Assembly (NCBI RefSeq): GCF_020736845.1
Contig: NZ_JAFFQR010000064.1
Span: forward strand, 1-64,000
DNA from: Paenibacillus farraposensis
GTDB lineage: Bacteria > Bacillota > Bacilli > Paenibacillales > Paenibacillaceae
Direction: 5' to 3'
DNA: 64,000 nucleotides
This document shows, one piece after another, positions 35,547-45,744 of this stretch. A model generated the notes under the pieces. That model made no database searches and was not told where the DNA came from. It saw nothing but the letters and a program-made list of their open reading frames with translations. Within the stretch, counting starts at the first letter, position 1, and each line of letters starts with the position of its first letter. The position numbers and the translations under genes were made by a program.

Positions 35547-36263
35547 TCACATAACCAGCAGCCAGTCCGGAGTTATCCGCTGCAAAAACAGCGTTATTTC
35601 CGTCATACGGTCAGTCACCAGCAAAATGCCAGTGATTACGAGCAATACGCCACCTGTTTTCATAATGATTGAAGTATAACGAGAGGACAGACGGACTGAG
35701 CCTGCCAGCAAAGCGAGTGCAAAAAACGGAATCGCAAAGCCTAACGCGTAGCCTGTCATCAGCTTGAACCAGATATGATGCTCAACTGCCGCCAAAGCGA
35801 TGATCGCCGTCAACATGGGACCAATACAAGGGGACCAGCCTGCCGCAAATCCAATTCCGATGACAAAGGAACCGGCATATCCGGCAGGCTTCCATGTCCA
35901 GCGAAGCTTATGCTCTCTCATGAGGAACAAGGGACGCACCACTCCAAGAGATACCAGCGCCATGAACAGAATCAGCAGACCGGCCAACACTCTTAGCGTA
36001 TCCCTGTAGTTTTCAAACCATTCTCCAAGCAACCCGACGCTTGCACCAAGCGAATAGAACACGACCGAAAAGCCAAGTACAAAAGCTAGCGTATGTCCCA
36101 CCGTACGGTAACGTACCTCAGCCTTATGCCGTCCTTCCTCCAGCTCACGAGCCGACAACCCCGTCATATATGATAAATAAGCGGGATACAGCGGCAAACA
36201 GCACGGCGAAAAAAAAGAAACCAGCCCGGCTATAATCGCCAACCCGGCGTTAACATTGGTCAT
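35547..36263 (-). CDS. ccdA: Cytochrome c biogenesis protein CcdA
   Basis: CcdA carries electrons across the membrane from cytosolic thioredoxin to extracytoplasmic thiol proteins. Six membrane helices are visible. The two redox cysteines sit in FFSPCCLPLYPAYLSY and AGWSPCIGP. The length of about 238 is normal. I chose the ATG at 36263 because AGGAGG is eight bases upstream; the first ATG at 36269 is too close to it. CcdA in spore formers serves cytochrome c maturation and spore cortex formation. Confidence 0.94.
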   Translation of the reverse strand: MTNVNAGLAIIAGLVSFFSPCCLPLYPAYLSYMTGLSARELEEGRHKAEVRYRTVGHTLAFVLGFSVVFYSLGASVGLLGEWFENYRDTLRVLAGLLILFMALVSLGVVRPLFLMREHKLRWTWKPAGYAGSFVIGIGFAAGWSPCIGPMLTAIIALAAVEHHIWFKLMTGYALGFAIPFFALALLAGSVRLSSRYTSIIMKTGGVLLVITGILLVTDRMTEITLFLQRITPDWLLVM

Positions 36264-36359
36264 CTTCATATCCTCCTACCCGTTTAATAAACGCAAAAGC
36301 AAAACAAGCCCCCATTTACTAAAACATACGTGAGAAGGAAGTAAAATATGATGCAAGTC

Positions 36360-36400
36360 AAAAAGCGCAGGCCGGGCATGAAGCCTCCCAGACCTACGCT
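36360..36400 (-). terminator. metG terminator
   Basis: AGCGTAGGTCTGGG pairs imperfectly with CCCGGCCTGCGCT on the minus strand around AGGCTTCATG, then TTTTTG. Confidence 0.7.
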
Positions 36401-36419
36401 GATGACTACTTATTAGCCT

Positions 36420-38459
<2,040 letters not shown>

Positions 38460-38534
38460 TCACCGCAGCCAGCCATATAAGAACTGCTGCCATGATAGGT
38501 ACTCCAATTCATGGTTGGGTCACAAATTGGGGCA

Positions 38535-38830
38535 CAAAAAAACCCCCGTCCCTATGGGACGAGAGTCACCTCACGCGTTACCACCCAAATTTCCTGTATC
38601 TTCGCAGACTACAGGCTTCACCGGTCACAACGGACCGTCCATTAACGCTGGATCACGCCTTTCCCTTACGACTGCGCCAATGTTCACCATGAACCGACGG
38701 CAAATACGCTCGAAAAAGGTTCCTCCAGGACCATATTCAGGCTTGCTCCAGACCGGTTTACAGCTACCCCGGCTCTCTGTACTGGACGCTTTACCCTACT
38801 CATCCCTTCACAGGAAAACAATATTAACCA
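38535..38830 (-). ncRNA. T-box riboswitch leader of metG
   Basis: Read on the minus strand, the leader ends with the T-box core GGGTGGTAACGCG (about 38588-38574), followed by an intrinsic terminator CTCTCGTCCC / GGGACGGGGG and TTTTTTT (38572-38535). Upstream lie a long stem I region and further helices. A probable methionine specifier ATG is at 38734-38732 (context GAATATGG). Uncharged tRNA-Met would stabilise the antiterminator and allow metG expression; this follows from known T-box mechanism. The stretch from 38439 to 38534 between terminator and gene shows nothing else. Confidence 0.9.
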
Positions 38831-38857
38831 AAATATAACCAAACCCACGCAGCGATG

Positions 38858-39148
38858 TCAAGTCAGTCCCTTTCCGGAATGGCCCGCCAAATGGTCGTCA
38901 CCAAGTTTTTGGCCCCGTTCTTGAGCTGGAGGAACCAAATCTACCCCACCCGGATGAAAGGGATGACACTTGGCTATACGCTTGGCGGCCAGCCATGAAC
39001 CTTTAAGCGCACCATGTACTTCTACCGCCTCCAGCGCGTACGCAGAGCATGTTGGATAAAACCGGCATGTAGCTGACTTTAACGGTGAAATATAGGAACG
39101 ATAAAACTTGATCGGCGCCTGAACCACTCTGCGCGTCGTGATTTTCAT
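38858..39148 (-). CDS. yidD: YidD membrane-insertion efficiency factor
   Basis: YidD assists YidC-dependent insertion of membrane proteins. The core [19 protein letters not shown], then [19 protein letters not shown] and [15 protein letters not shown] matches the family, including its three cysteines. I set the start at the ATG at 39148, which overlaps the stop of zur; a longer frame to 39277 is antisense-like extension. The length of 96 is a little above the usual 70-90. YidD sits alone here, away from yidC and rnpA. Confidence 0.92.
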   Translation of the reverse strand: MKITTRRVVQAPIKFYRSYISPLKSATCRFYPTCSAYALEAVEVHGALKGSWLAAKRIAKCHPFHPGGVDLVPPAQERGQKLGDDHLAGHSGKGLT

Positions 39149-39149
39149 T

Positions 39150-39641
39150 TCAGTAGCCCCCGTGGCTGTGAGTATGACTGCTCGTCTGGCTGAATTCACG
39201 ATCAGAATGACTTTCATGAAACTCATTCTTCTGTTGGCAATCTTTGCAATAGCCAAAAATTTCAAATTTATGCTCAACGATCTGGAACTGATCCGTCGTA
39301 TCCGTCATCTGCATTGGACAAAAGGAAATCGGTAATGTTTTTTGACAGCTCAAACAGATCATATGATGGTGATGATGATGCTCATTACAACTTACTTTGA
39401 ACTTCATTCCATCTTCAAAAGATACCTGCTCCAGCACGCCCAATTCCTGCATGACACGCAGATTACGATAGACCGTATCAAAGCTAAGCCCTCTGTATTT
39501 TTTACCCATATATTCATAAACGTCTTTGGGAGACAAATATCCTTCATTCTCGGAAAACAACGTGGCCAGCGTCTTGCGCTGATCTGTAATACGCAGCCCT
39601 TGAGCGGACATGGTTGCGATAATCTCATCCTTTGTCAGCAT
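39150..39641 (-). CDS. zur: Zinc-uptake regulator Zur (Fur family)
   Basis: The protein matches Zur of B. subtilis better than Fur or Per[21 protein letters not shown] as recognition helix, then [19 protein letters not shown] and [12 protein letters not shown], two CxxC motifs for structural zinc and a His-rich sensing region. The start ATG at 39641 has GGGGAGG nine bases upstream; the GTG at 39650 is too close to it. The C-terminal tail adds a His/Ser-rich segment (HESHSD, then HTHSHGGY) that I do not recall in the B. subtilis protein. The yidD start overlaps its stop. Confidence 0.88.
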   Translation of the reverse strand: MLTKDEIIATMSAQGLRITDQRKTLATLFSENEGYLSPKDVYEYMGKKYRGLSFDTVYRNLRVMQELGVLEQVSFEDGMKFKVSCNEHHHHHHMICLSCQKTLPISFCPMQMTDTTDQFQIVEHKFEIFGYCKDCQQKNEFHESHSDREFSQTSSHTHSHGGY

Positions 39642-39760
39642 GCGTTCCACCCTCCCCTGTCTGTAGTTTCAGGCTTTCTGATGCAGGCTTAGGCTTGCAT
39701 CTATTTATTATACCACGATTTAAACCAATATCCTAAAAGATAATCGGACCGATGAGTAAG

Positions 39761-39809
39761 AAAAAGACGTTCTCCAGGACTGCAACCAAATCCGCAGCAG
39801 GAGAACGCC
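39761..39809 (-). terminator. Terminator between the repeat-protein gene and zur
   Basis: On the minus strand GGCGTTCTCC and GGAGAACGTC pair, with an inner TGC-GCA stem, then TTTTTC. The 254 bases from 39642 to 39895 hold nothing else I can support; no TCGTAAT-type Zur box is seen. Confidence 0.75.
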
Positions 39810-39895
39810 TATTCTGCAAAAAATATTTGACTTTTAAACGGTGAATGATGAGACCCAAACGGTCTAGTCGGTGAAAAGTGACCGATTATTTCATA

Positions 39896-42118
39896 TTAGT
39901 TTTTAATAGGCGGCAACGGCATAACAACTACGGAAACCGGCAAGTTACTTCCTGCTGCCGCAGTGAAATACATCTCTACACTTTCCTCAATATGGCCTGT
40001 ACGATACAGCACACTCATTTCATTTGGAGCTTGCACAGAACCATTGGTCGGGATGCCTACTATCTGATTGTTAACCATCGCATAACCGGCATATTCACCA
40101 CCACGCGGGTTGAACGCAATCAGGGAATAAGGTGCAACATGGTCCAGTTTAACTTTATAGACGACGCCAAAGTTACCGGCATTGGAGGCAGCAGAGCCGT
40201 CCAGACCGTCTGTACCAAGCAAGTTCGGGTCTACTTTATTATCGCCAAGAACGATACGCTGAGCTGTTTTTCCAACTTCTTCCGTATATTGAAGCGTCAC
40301 ATCCGAATTAGCGTACGTTCCACGGTTATGAATGCCGTCCTTAGGCAGCTTGGCCAAAGTAGGCAGCGCGACTAAGGGATCTGCATTGGCATCCAGGACA
40401 ATTACTGTGTATTGAATTGGTTGATCCGTATACAAATCGGATAAGAGAGAAATGACCTGTTTTTGCTTAATTTTTTGCGCGTTCAAATCCTGTAAAATAA
40501 CGCGGCTCTCGCCTGGGTTCAGAACGGTGCTGGAACGCTTGCTTCCATCCAGCATGGATTGAAAGTATCGCTGAATCGAAGTTTTACCTGCAGCCGTCGC
40601 AAACTCGGACGGTCCGGCAAAACCGGAGTTTTCGACATTAATATTGGCTGGCGTAATATTATTGTTGGTTGCAATAACATACATTTTCACATCTCTGCCC
40701 GTTTCATTCACATGATGGACGAGTATGCGTGTGCTGCCTGAGCCCGTTTCTTGATAAACAATGCCATCCTGGAATACCCGTTCCGGACTGTTGGCACGGA
40801 TCAGAAGACGTGGTGAAGACGTACTGGTCACTGGAATGGTAGCCATGGCAGGCACCTGACTGCCGTCTACACTATATTTATCACCGTAAGGCGTGAAGAT
40901 TTTGTTGAAATCATCTTCACTGTAGAGCAGTTCATTGGTAATTTTAATCGTTTCGCTTACAGTACCTGTTGCACCATGTTTATCAGTGACGGTCAATGTG
41001 ATGGTCACATCACCTGGCTCAAAAAACGCCAGTTTCTTGTTTACCCAATCACGCTTGGTAATCGCATTTTCATCATCGGTACTCAGATCCGTGATCGTGA
41101 TTTTTTCACCCATCTTATATTCTTTTTTATCTGTTGTAAACAGAGCCACTGGCGGCTGATTCGGTGGTTTTACCGTAATCGTAACTGAGTATGGATCACT
41201 CCAGTTACCTGCGGAGTCAAGAACAGAATAGGTAACTACATATGTACCCGGCTCCTTAAAAACGTCCTGCTTCCCTTCCCAGCGTTGATTCACAATCGGA
41301 AGACCTGTGGGAGAAGATTCCTTTGTCAAATATGTCACTTGGGTTTCGCCCGCGTAGATATCTTTTTGCTGAACCGTGAAGGAAGCTTTAGGCTTCTGAT
41401 TCAAATCCAAAATAACCTGTTTGGTTGTATTATTCACAGTATAAGGAATATTTAAGGCTTGTGTAATAGAAGTCAGCGGCACCATAAATACGTTCTTTTG
41501 CTGGAAAGCCGGCCCCTTCATTTGTCTAGCTTCACCGTTAACCGTATAAACCTTGCTGTCAGTCTTAAAACGCAGCATATTTGTTCCTTGGGTAATTACG
41601 GTTTCTTTCGTCACAGTGTCATAACTAAATTGTAATCCGACGCGGCTGACAAGCGAACGAATAGCTACATAGGAAACCCCGTTCTTGACTGTCATTGGCT
41701 GAGTCGCAATGTACACCTGTCCGTTTTGTTCCATTTTTGCACTGTTTAAATATAAAATTAATTGATTTGCATTTCCGGATGATGGAGAGCCACCAGGATT
41801 GGTGATCGTTCCGTCTCCTCCATATACATCACTGGATACGTTTGATCCATTAGTAGTATCTGTAGGCAAGTTAGACAATGGATCACTGGTTGTACCTTTG
41901 CTATCAGGTGTTCCTGTGCCGTTTGGTATACCCGTGTTATCTTGACCTCCGATGCTATTTTGAACGCCGGATTCTGCAGCATTGGTCTGAGCCTGCTGTG
42001 TGTTAACCGAATCGGTAGATTGAACGGTTGTTGTTGCTGCTTCTGCTCCTACAGGGGCTACTGCTGCCACCTGTGCAACCGCAAGCGCGGTGAGCATGGT
42101 CCACTTCTTGAAATTCAT
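39896..42118 (-). CDS. Large secreted protein with copper-amine-oxidase-like and PKD-type domains
   Basis: The 740-residue product starts with a signal peptide (about 1-27, cut near AEA). A low-complexity Thr/Gly/Asn-rich linker (about 30-105) is followed by a copper-amine-oxidase-like domain (about 115-235: KNGVSYVAIRSLVSRVGLQF, then MVPLTSITQALNIPY) and two PKD/Ig-like modules (YAGETQVTYLT and KKEYKMGEKITITDLSTDDENAI). The last 300 residues contain repeated beta-rich sequence (RDVKMYVIATNNNITP, YTVIVLDANADPL) of no family I recognise. It has no LPXTG motif. I chose the ATG at 42118, as upstream residues do not form part of the signal peptide. Confidence 0.85.
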   Translation of the reverse strand: MNFKKWTMLTALAVAQVAAVAPVGAEAATTTVQSTDSVNTQQAQTNAAESGVQNSIGGQDNTGIPNGTGTPDSKGTTSDPLSNLPTDTTNGSNVSSDVYGGDGTITNPGGSPSSGNANQLILYLNSAKMEQNGQVYIATQPMTVKNGVSYVAIRSLVSRVGLQFSYDTVTKETVITQGTNMLRFKTDSKVYTVNGEARQMKGPAFQQKNVFMVPLTSITQALNIPYTVNNTTKQVILDLNQKPKASFTVQQKDIYAGETQVTYLTKESSPTGLPIVNQRWEGKQDVFKEPGTYVVTYSVLDSAGNWSDPYSVTITVKPPNQPPVALFTTDKKEYKMGEKITITDLSTDDENAITKRDWVNKKLAFFEPGDVTITLTVTDKHGATGTVSETIKITNELLYSEDDFNKIFTPYGDKYSVDGSQVPAMATIPVTSTSSPRLLIRANSPERVFQDGIVYQETGSGSTRILVHHVNETGRDVKMYVIATNNNITPANINVENSGFAGPSEFATAAGKTSIQRYFQSMLDGSKRSSTVLNPGESRVILQDLNAQKIKQKQVISLLSDLYTDQPIQYTVIVLDANADPLVALPTLAKLPKDGIHNRGTYANSDVTLQYTEEVGKTAQRIVLGDNKVDPNLLGTDGLDGSAASNAGNFGVVYKVKLDHVAPYSLIAFNPRGGEYAGYAMVNNQIVGIPTNGSVQAPNEMSVLYRTGHIEESVEMYFTAAAGSNLPVSVVVMPLPPIKN

Positions 42119-42259
42119 TGTCTGTCTCCTTCTATCCCAAATTATTATCATTCCCGTAAAAAGTCATACTATTAGACGCGGCAGTAATCAAAAAGTTGCT
42201 GGGTATTTTTGCCGGAAATAAAAAAAGGAAACTTCCTCCTGGAACTGCAAAAAACCAAC

Positions 42260-42301
42260 AAAAAAAACCGCCGCCCATCTGATTTGATGTAGCGGCGGCT
42301 G
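42260..42301 (-). terminator. Terminator after pflA
   Basis: GCCGCCGC and GCGGCGG pair on the minus strand with an inner CATC/GATG stem, then TTTTTTTTG. It ends the pflBA transcript. Confidence 0.85.
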
Positions 42302-42331
42302 TATAAACAAGTAGCTTTGAAGCCATCTTCA

Positions 42332-43090
42332 TTATGACGGGTAACAGACAGTATTCTTCCCTGCAGTCTCCAGACGCCCCTCTTCAATGAGGCGGTAAGC
42401 ACGTTGAACTTCTTCTTCCGTTGGAGACGGAACCCCTTCCAGCGGATATGCCTTGCCGAGCATTTCCCATTTGTATACACCCATTTGGTGATAAGGTAGA
42501 ATTTCGAACTTTTCGACCCCGTTCAACGTACCGATAAACCTACCCAAATTTAATAAATCCTGCTCGTCATCATGAATGCCTGGTACAAATACGTGTCTAA
42601 TCCACATTTTGCGCCCTTGTTCAGACAACCAGCGCGCCGTATTCAGCATACGGTCATTGGACTTGCCTGTTAGCTTAATATGCTTGTCATTATCAATATG
42701 CTTAATATCCAGCAGCACCAAGTCCGTAACGTTCAGCAGCTCTTGGATACGCCCTGCATCATTAAAGCCGTTACTGTCCAGCGTGGTGTGCAAATTCCAG
42801 CGACGCTTCACTTCTTTGAACAGCTCTGCTACAAAATGAGCCTGCAATGTCGGTTCTCCACCAGATACAGTCAATCCGCCTCCTGAAGACCGGTAGTAGG
42901 CCAAATACGGTTCTATTTCAGCCAATACTTCCTCCAGTGTCATCGGATGGCCTTCATTCAAAGCCCAAGTATCAGGGTTGTGGCAATATTGGCATTTCAA
43001 CAAGCATCCTTGCATAAAGAGCACGAAGCGGATGCCGGGACCATCGACGGTCCCGAAGGTTTCCAATGAGTGTATGTGGCCTTTCAACAT
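42332..43090 (-). CDS. pflA: Pyruvate formate-lyase activating enzyme
   Basis: PflA is a radical SAM enzyme that installs the glycyl radical in PflB. The CxxxCxxC cluster is C29, C33 and C36 (GCLLKCQYC). GGG-E motif TVSGGEPTLQ and the radical SAM barrel follow. The length of 252 is typical. The RBS is GGAAGG, about nine bases before the ATG. It is 65 bases after pflB on the minus strand, the usual pair. Confidence 0.96.
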   Translation of the reverse strand: MLKGHIHSLETFGTVDGPGIRFVLFMQGCLLKCQYCHNPDTWALNEGHPMTLEEVLAEIEPYLAYYRSSGGGLTVSGGEPTLQAHFVAELFKEVKRRWNLHTTLDSNGFNDAGRIQELLNVTDLVLLDIKHIDNDKHIKLTGKSNDRMLNTARWLSEQGRKMWIRHVFVPGIHDDEQDLLNLGRFIGTLNGVEKFEILPYHQMGVYKWEMLGKAYPLEGVPSPTEEEVQRAYRLIEEGRLETAGKNTVCYPS

Positions 43091-43155
43091 GTTGCATCAT
43101 CCTTCCCGCATCCGCTATGCGTGCGTCATTGTATTATTATGATAGGTTTAGCGAA

Positions 43156-45417
43156 TTACATTGTACCGTGGAAAGTACGGTTAATAACATCCAGCTGTTG
43201 CTCACGAGTCAGCTTGATAAAGTTAACGGCATAACCAGATACACGAATCGTAAGCTGTGGATAATTTTCCGGATGTTCCATTGCATCCAGCAGTTGCTCA
43301 CGAGCAAACACATTGACGTTCAAATGATGCGCATGGCTTCCAAAGTAGCCGTCCATCATGGACACAAGGTTGGTTTTACGTGTTTCTTCTTCTTTGCCCA
43401 GTGCTTTAGGCACGATCGAGAAGGTATTCGAAATACCGTCCAGGCTATGTTCGTAAGGCAGCTTAGCTACAGAACTGAGAGAAGCCAAAGCACCTTTTTT
43501 GTCACGACCGTGCATTGGGTTCGCACCTGGTGCAAACGGTTCGCCTGCTTTACGTCCATCCGGTGTTGTACCTGTTTTCTTACCGTACACTACGTTGGAA
43601 GTAATAGTCAATACAGATTGAGTAGGAATCGCATTCCGGTAAGCTTTGTGCTTGCGAATCATGCTCATGAAAGTCTCTACCAGTTCTACTGCGATGGTAT
43701 CTACCCGATCATCGTTATTACCGTAGCAAGGATATTCGCCTTCGATTTCAAAGTCAACGGCAATTCCTTTTTCATTACGGATTGGTTTTACTTTTGCATA
43801 TTTAATCGCACTCAGGGAGTCAGTAGCAACGGACAGACCCGCAATACCACAAGCCATGGTACGAATAATATCACGGTCATGCAGCGCCATTTCAATGCGT
43901 TCGTAGCTGTATTTATCATGCATGTAGTGGATTACATTCAAAGTGTTCATGTACAGTTTTGCCAGCCATTCCATCATAGGTTTGAAGCGGCTCAACACTT
44001 CTTCATAATCCAGCACTTCGCTTGTAATTGCCGGGAACTCAGGTCCTACTTGTACGCCGGATTTCTCATCCTTACCACCGTTAATCGCATACAGCAGGGC
44101 TTTAGCCAAGTTGGCGCGAGCACCAAAGAATTGCATTTGTTTACCGATTTTCATTGCAGATACACAACATGCAATACCATAATCATCGCCATAGATTGGG
44201 CGCATCAAATCGTCATTTTCATATTGAATGGAGCTGGTTTCAATCGAGACTTTTGCACAATATTTCTTGAAGCCTTCAGGCAGCTTTTCCGACCACAGTA
44301 CAGTCAGGTTAGGCTCTGGAGCAGGTCCCAAGTTGTACAGAGTGTGCAAGAAGCGGAAGCTGTTTTTGGTAACACGAGTTTCTCCAGTAACAGACATACC
44401 ACCAATTGATTCTGTTACCCAAGTTGGGTCTCCACTAAACAGTTGGTTATAGTCAGGTGTACGCAGGAACTTAACAATACGCAGTTTCATAACAAAATGG
44501 TCGACCAGTTCCTGAGCTTGTTCTTCTGTCAGCGTGCCTTCTTCAAGATCACGTTGAGTATAAGCATCAAGGAATGAAGATACACGTCCAAGGGACATCG
44601 CTGCACCATTTTGCTCTTTGATTGCTGCTAGATAGCCAAAATATACCCATTGGAAAGCTTCCTTCGCATTGCTGGCTGGTTTTGAAATATCAAAGCCATG
44701 ATCGGCAGCCATTTGTTTCAATTCGTTCAGAGCACGAATTTGTTCGGAAATTTCTTCGCGAAGACGAATTATATCCTCTTCCATCGCGTCAACTTCAAGG
44801 CTCTTCAATTGAAGCTTTTTATCTTGGATCAAGAAATCTGCTCCATACAAAGCTACACGACGGTAGTCACCAATAATGCGGCCACGGCCATATGCATCTG
44901 GCAAACCAGTAATAATACCTGCTTTACGAGCTGCTTTCATTTCATCTGTATAAGCGTCGAATACACCTTGGTTGTGCGTTTTGCGGATATGTGTGAAAAT
45001 ATCGATAATGCTTTCAGGCACTTCAAAGCCATAAGCTTTACATGCGTCAATCATCATCCGAATTCCGCCAAACGGTTGCAAGGAACGCTTGAACGGTGCA
45101 TCTGTTTGTACACCAACAATTTGTTCTTTATCCCGGTCCAGATAACCCGGTTTATGTGAAGTAATAGTAGATGGCGTATTCACGTCTACATCAAGTACGC
45201 CGCCGTTTGCCAGCTCTTTTTTAGTAAGATCGGATACAATTTCCCACAGTGCAGTTGTGTTGGCAGTAGGGCCTACCAGGAACTCTTCACTGCCAACATA
45301 AGGCGAAATATTGGTTTGAATAAAATCGTTGACGTTGACTTCTTTAGTCCATTTGCCTTTTTTAAAACCTCTCCAGCCAGATTGTTGCTCTTGTAATTCT
45401 CTCTCAATCACCGACAT
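43156..45417 (-). CDS. pflB: Formate C-acetyltransferase (pyruvate formate-lyase)
   Basis: PflB converts pyruvate and CoA to acetyl-CoA and formate under anaerobic conditions. The catalytic pair C417-C418 is in [12 protein letters not shown] and the glycyl radical site is G728 in RVSGYAVNF. The length of 753 is normal. The start ATG at 45417 is preceded by GGAGGG. Two FNR-like palindromes lie 150-190 bases upstream, so anaerobic induction by the Fnr encoded at 48617 is likely. The enzyme is oxygen-sensitive and works with PflA. Confidence 0.97.
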   Translation of the reverse strand: MSVIERELQEQQSGWRGFKKGKWTKEVNVNDFIQTNISPYVGSEEFLVGPTANTTALWEIVSDLTKKELANGGVLDVDVNTPSTITSHKPGYLDRDKEQIVGVQTDAPFKRSLQPFGGIRMMIDACKAYGFEVPESIIDIFTHIRKTHNQGVFDAYTDEMKAARKAGIITGLPDAYGRGRIIGDYRRVALYGADFLIQDKKLQLKSLEVDAMEEDIIRLREEISEQIRALNELKQMAADHGFDISKPASNAKEAFQWVYFGYLAAIKEQNGAAMSLGRVSSFLDAYTQRDLEEGTLTEEQAQELVDHFVMKLRIVKFLRTPDYNQLFSGDPTWVTESIGGMSVTGETRVTKNSFRFLHTLYNLGPAPEPNLTVLWSEKLPEGFKKYCAKVSIETSSIQYENDDLMRPIYGDDYGIACCVSAMKIGKQMQFFGARANLAKALLYAINGGKDEKSGVQVGPEFPAITSEVLDYEEVLSRFKPMMEWLAKLYMNTLNVIHYMHDKYSYERIEMALHDRDIIRTMACGIAGLSVATDSLSAIKYAKVKPIRNEKGIAVDFEIEGEYPCYGNNDDRVDTIAVELVETFMSMIRKHKAYRNAIPTQSVLTITSNVVYGKKTGTTPDGRKAGEPFAPGANPMHGRDKKGALASLSSVAKLPYEHSLDGISNTFSIVPKALGKEEETRKTNLVSMMDGYFGSHAHHLNVNVFAREQLLDAMEHPENYPQLTIRVSGYAVNFIKLTREQQLDVINRTFHGTM

Positions 45418-45566
45418 GTAAATCCCTCCAATTTGTTTGATCTTCCGGACTTGTGATTCTTTTCACTATGGTTAAATCTCTTGAGTCCGGCCTTTTCACC
45501 GATGCCTTCGCTCAGTGTCGGGACCTTTCTTACACCCTTATTGTAGAATAATGATAGAGTGTAGTA

Positions 45567-45603
45567 TGTGATATAAATCACAATATGAGTGATTTTCATC
45601 ACT
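45567..45603 (-). promoter_or_regulatory. Two tandem FNR boxes upstream of pflB
   Basis: A perfect TGTGA-N6-TCACA palindrome is at 45567-45582 and a second, AGTGA-N6-TCACT, at 45588-45603. Their centres are 21 bases apart, two helical turns. The remaining gap of 45418-45744 holds only the adhE hairpin. The consensus is that of B. subtilis Fnr; the first site also resembles a Rex box. Confidence 0.75.
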
Positions 45604-45665
45604 TTATTTTTCCTTTGCTCCCGCCTGATTCCTTTAACCTTGTCACTCACCTCCCTTCCCAAGCC

Positions 45666-45693
45666 AACAGGCCCTCTATTATAGAGAGCCTGT
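45666..45693 (-). terminator. Hairpin after adhE
   Basis: AACAGGCCCTCTAT and ATAGAGAGCCTGT pair nearly perfectly but no T-run follows on the minus strand, so termination is uncertain. Confidence 0.5.
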
Positions 45694-45744
45694 ATTGGTA
45701 TTAAACGGGAAAATGCTTGTTACAAGCCTCTTCATACCTATATA

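Noticed and set aside
43066-44409. 447-residue open frame on the plus strand
   Set aside because: It is antisense to pflB; no RBS and no recognisable domain.
45408-45662. 84-residue minus-strand frame before pflB
   Set aside because: It overlaps the pflB start and the FNR boxes and has a basic, low-information sequence, so it is leader DNA.
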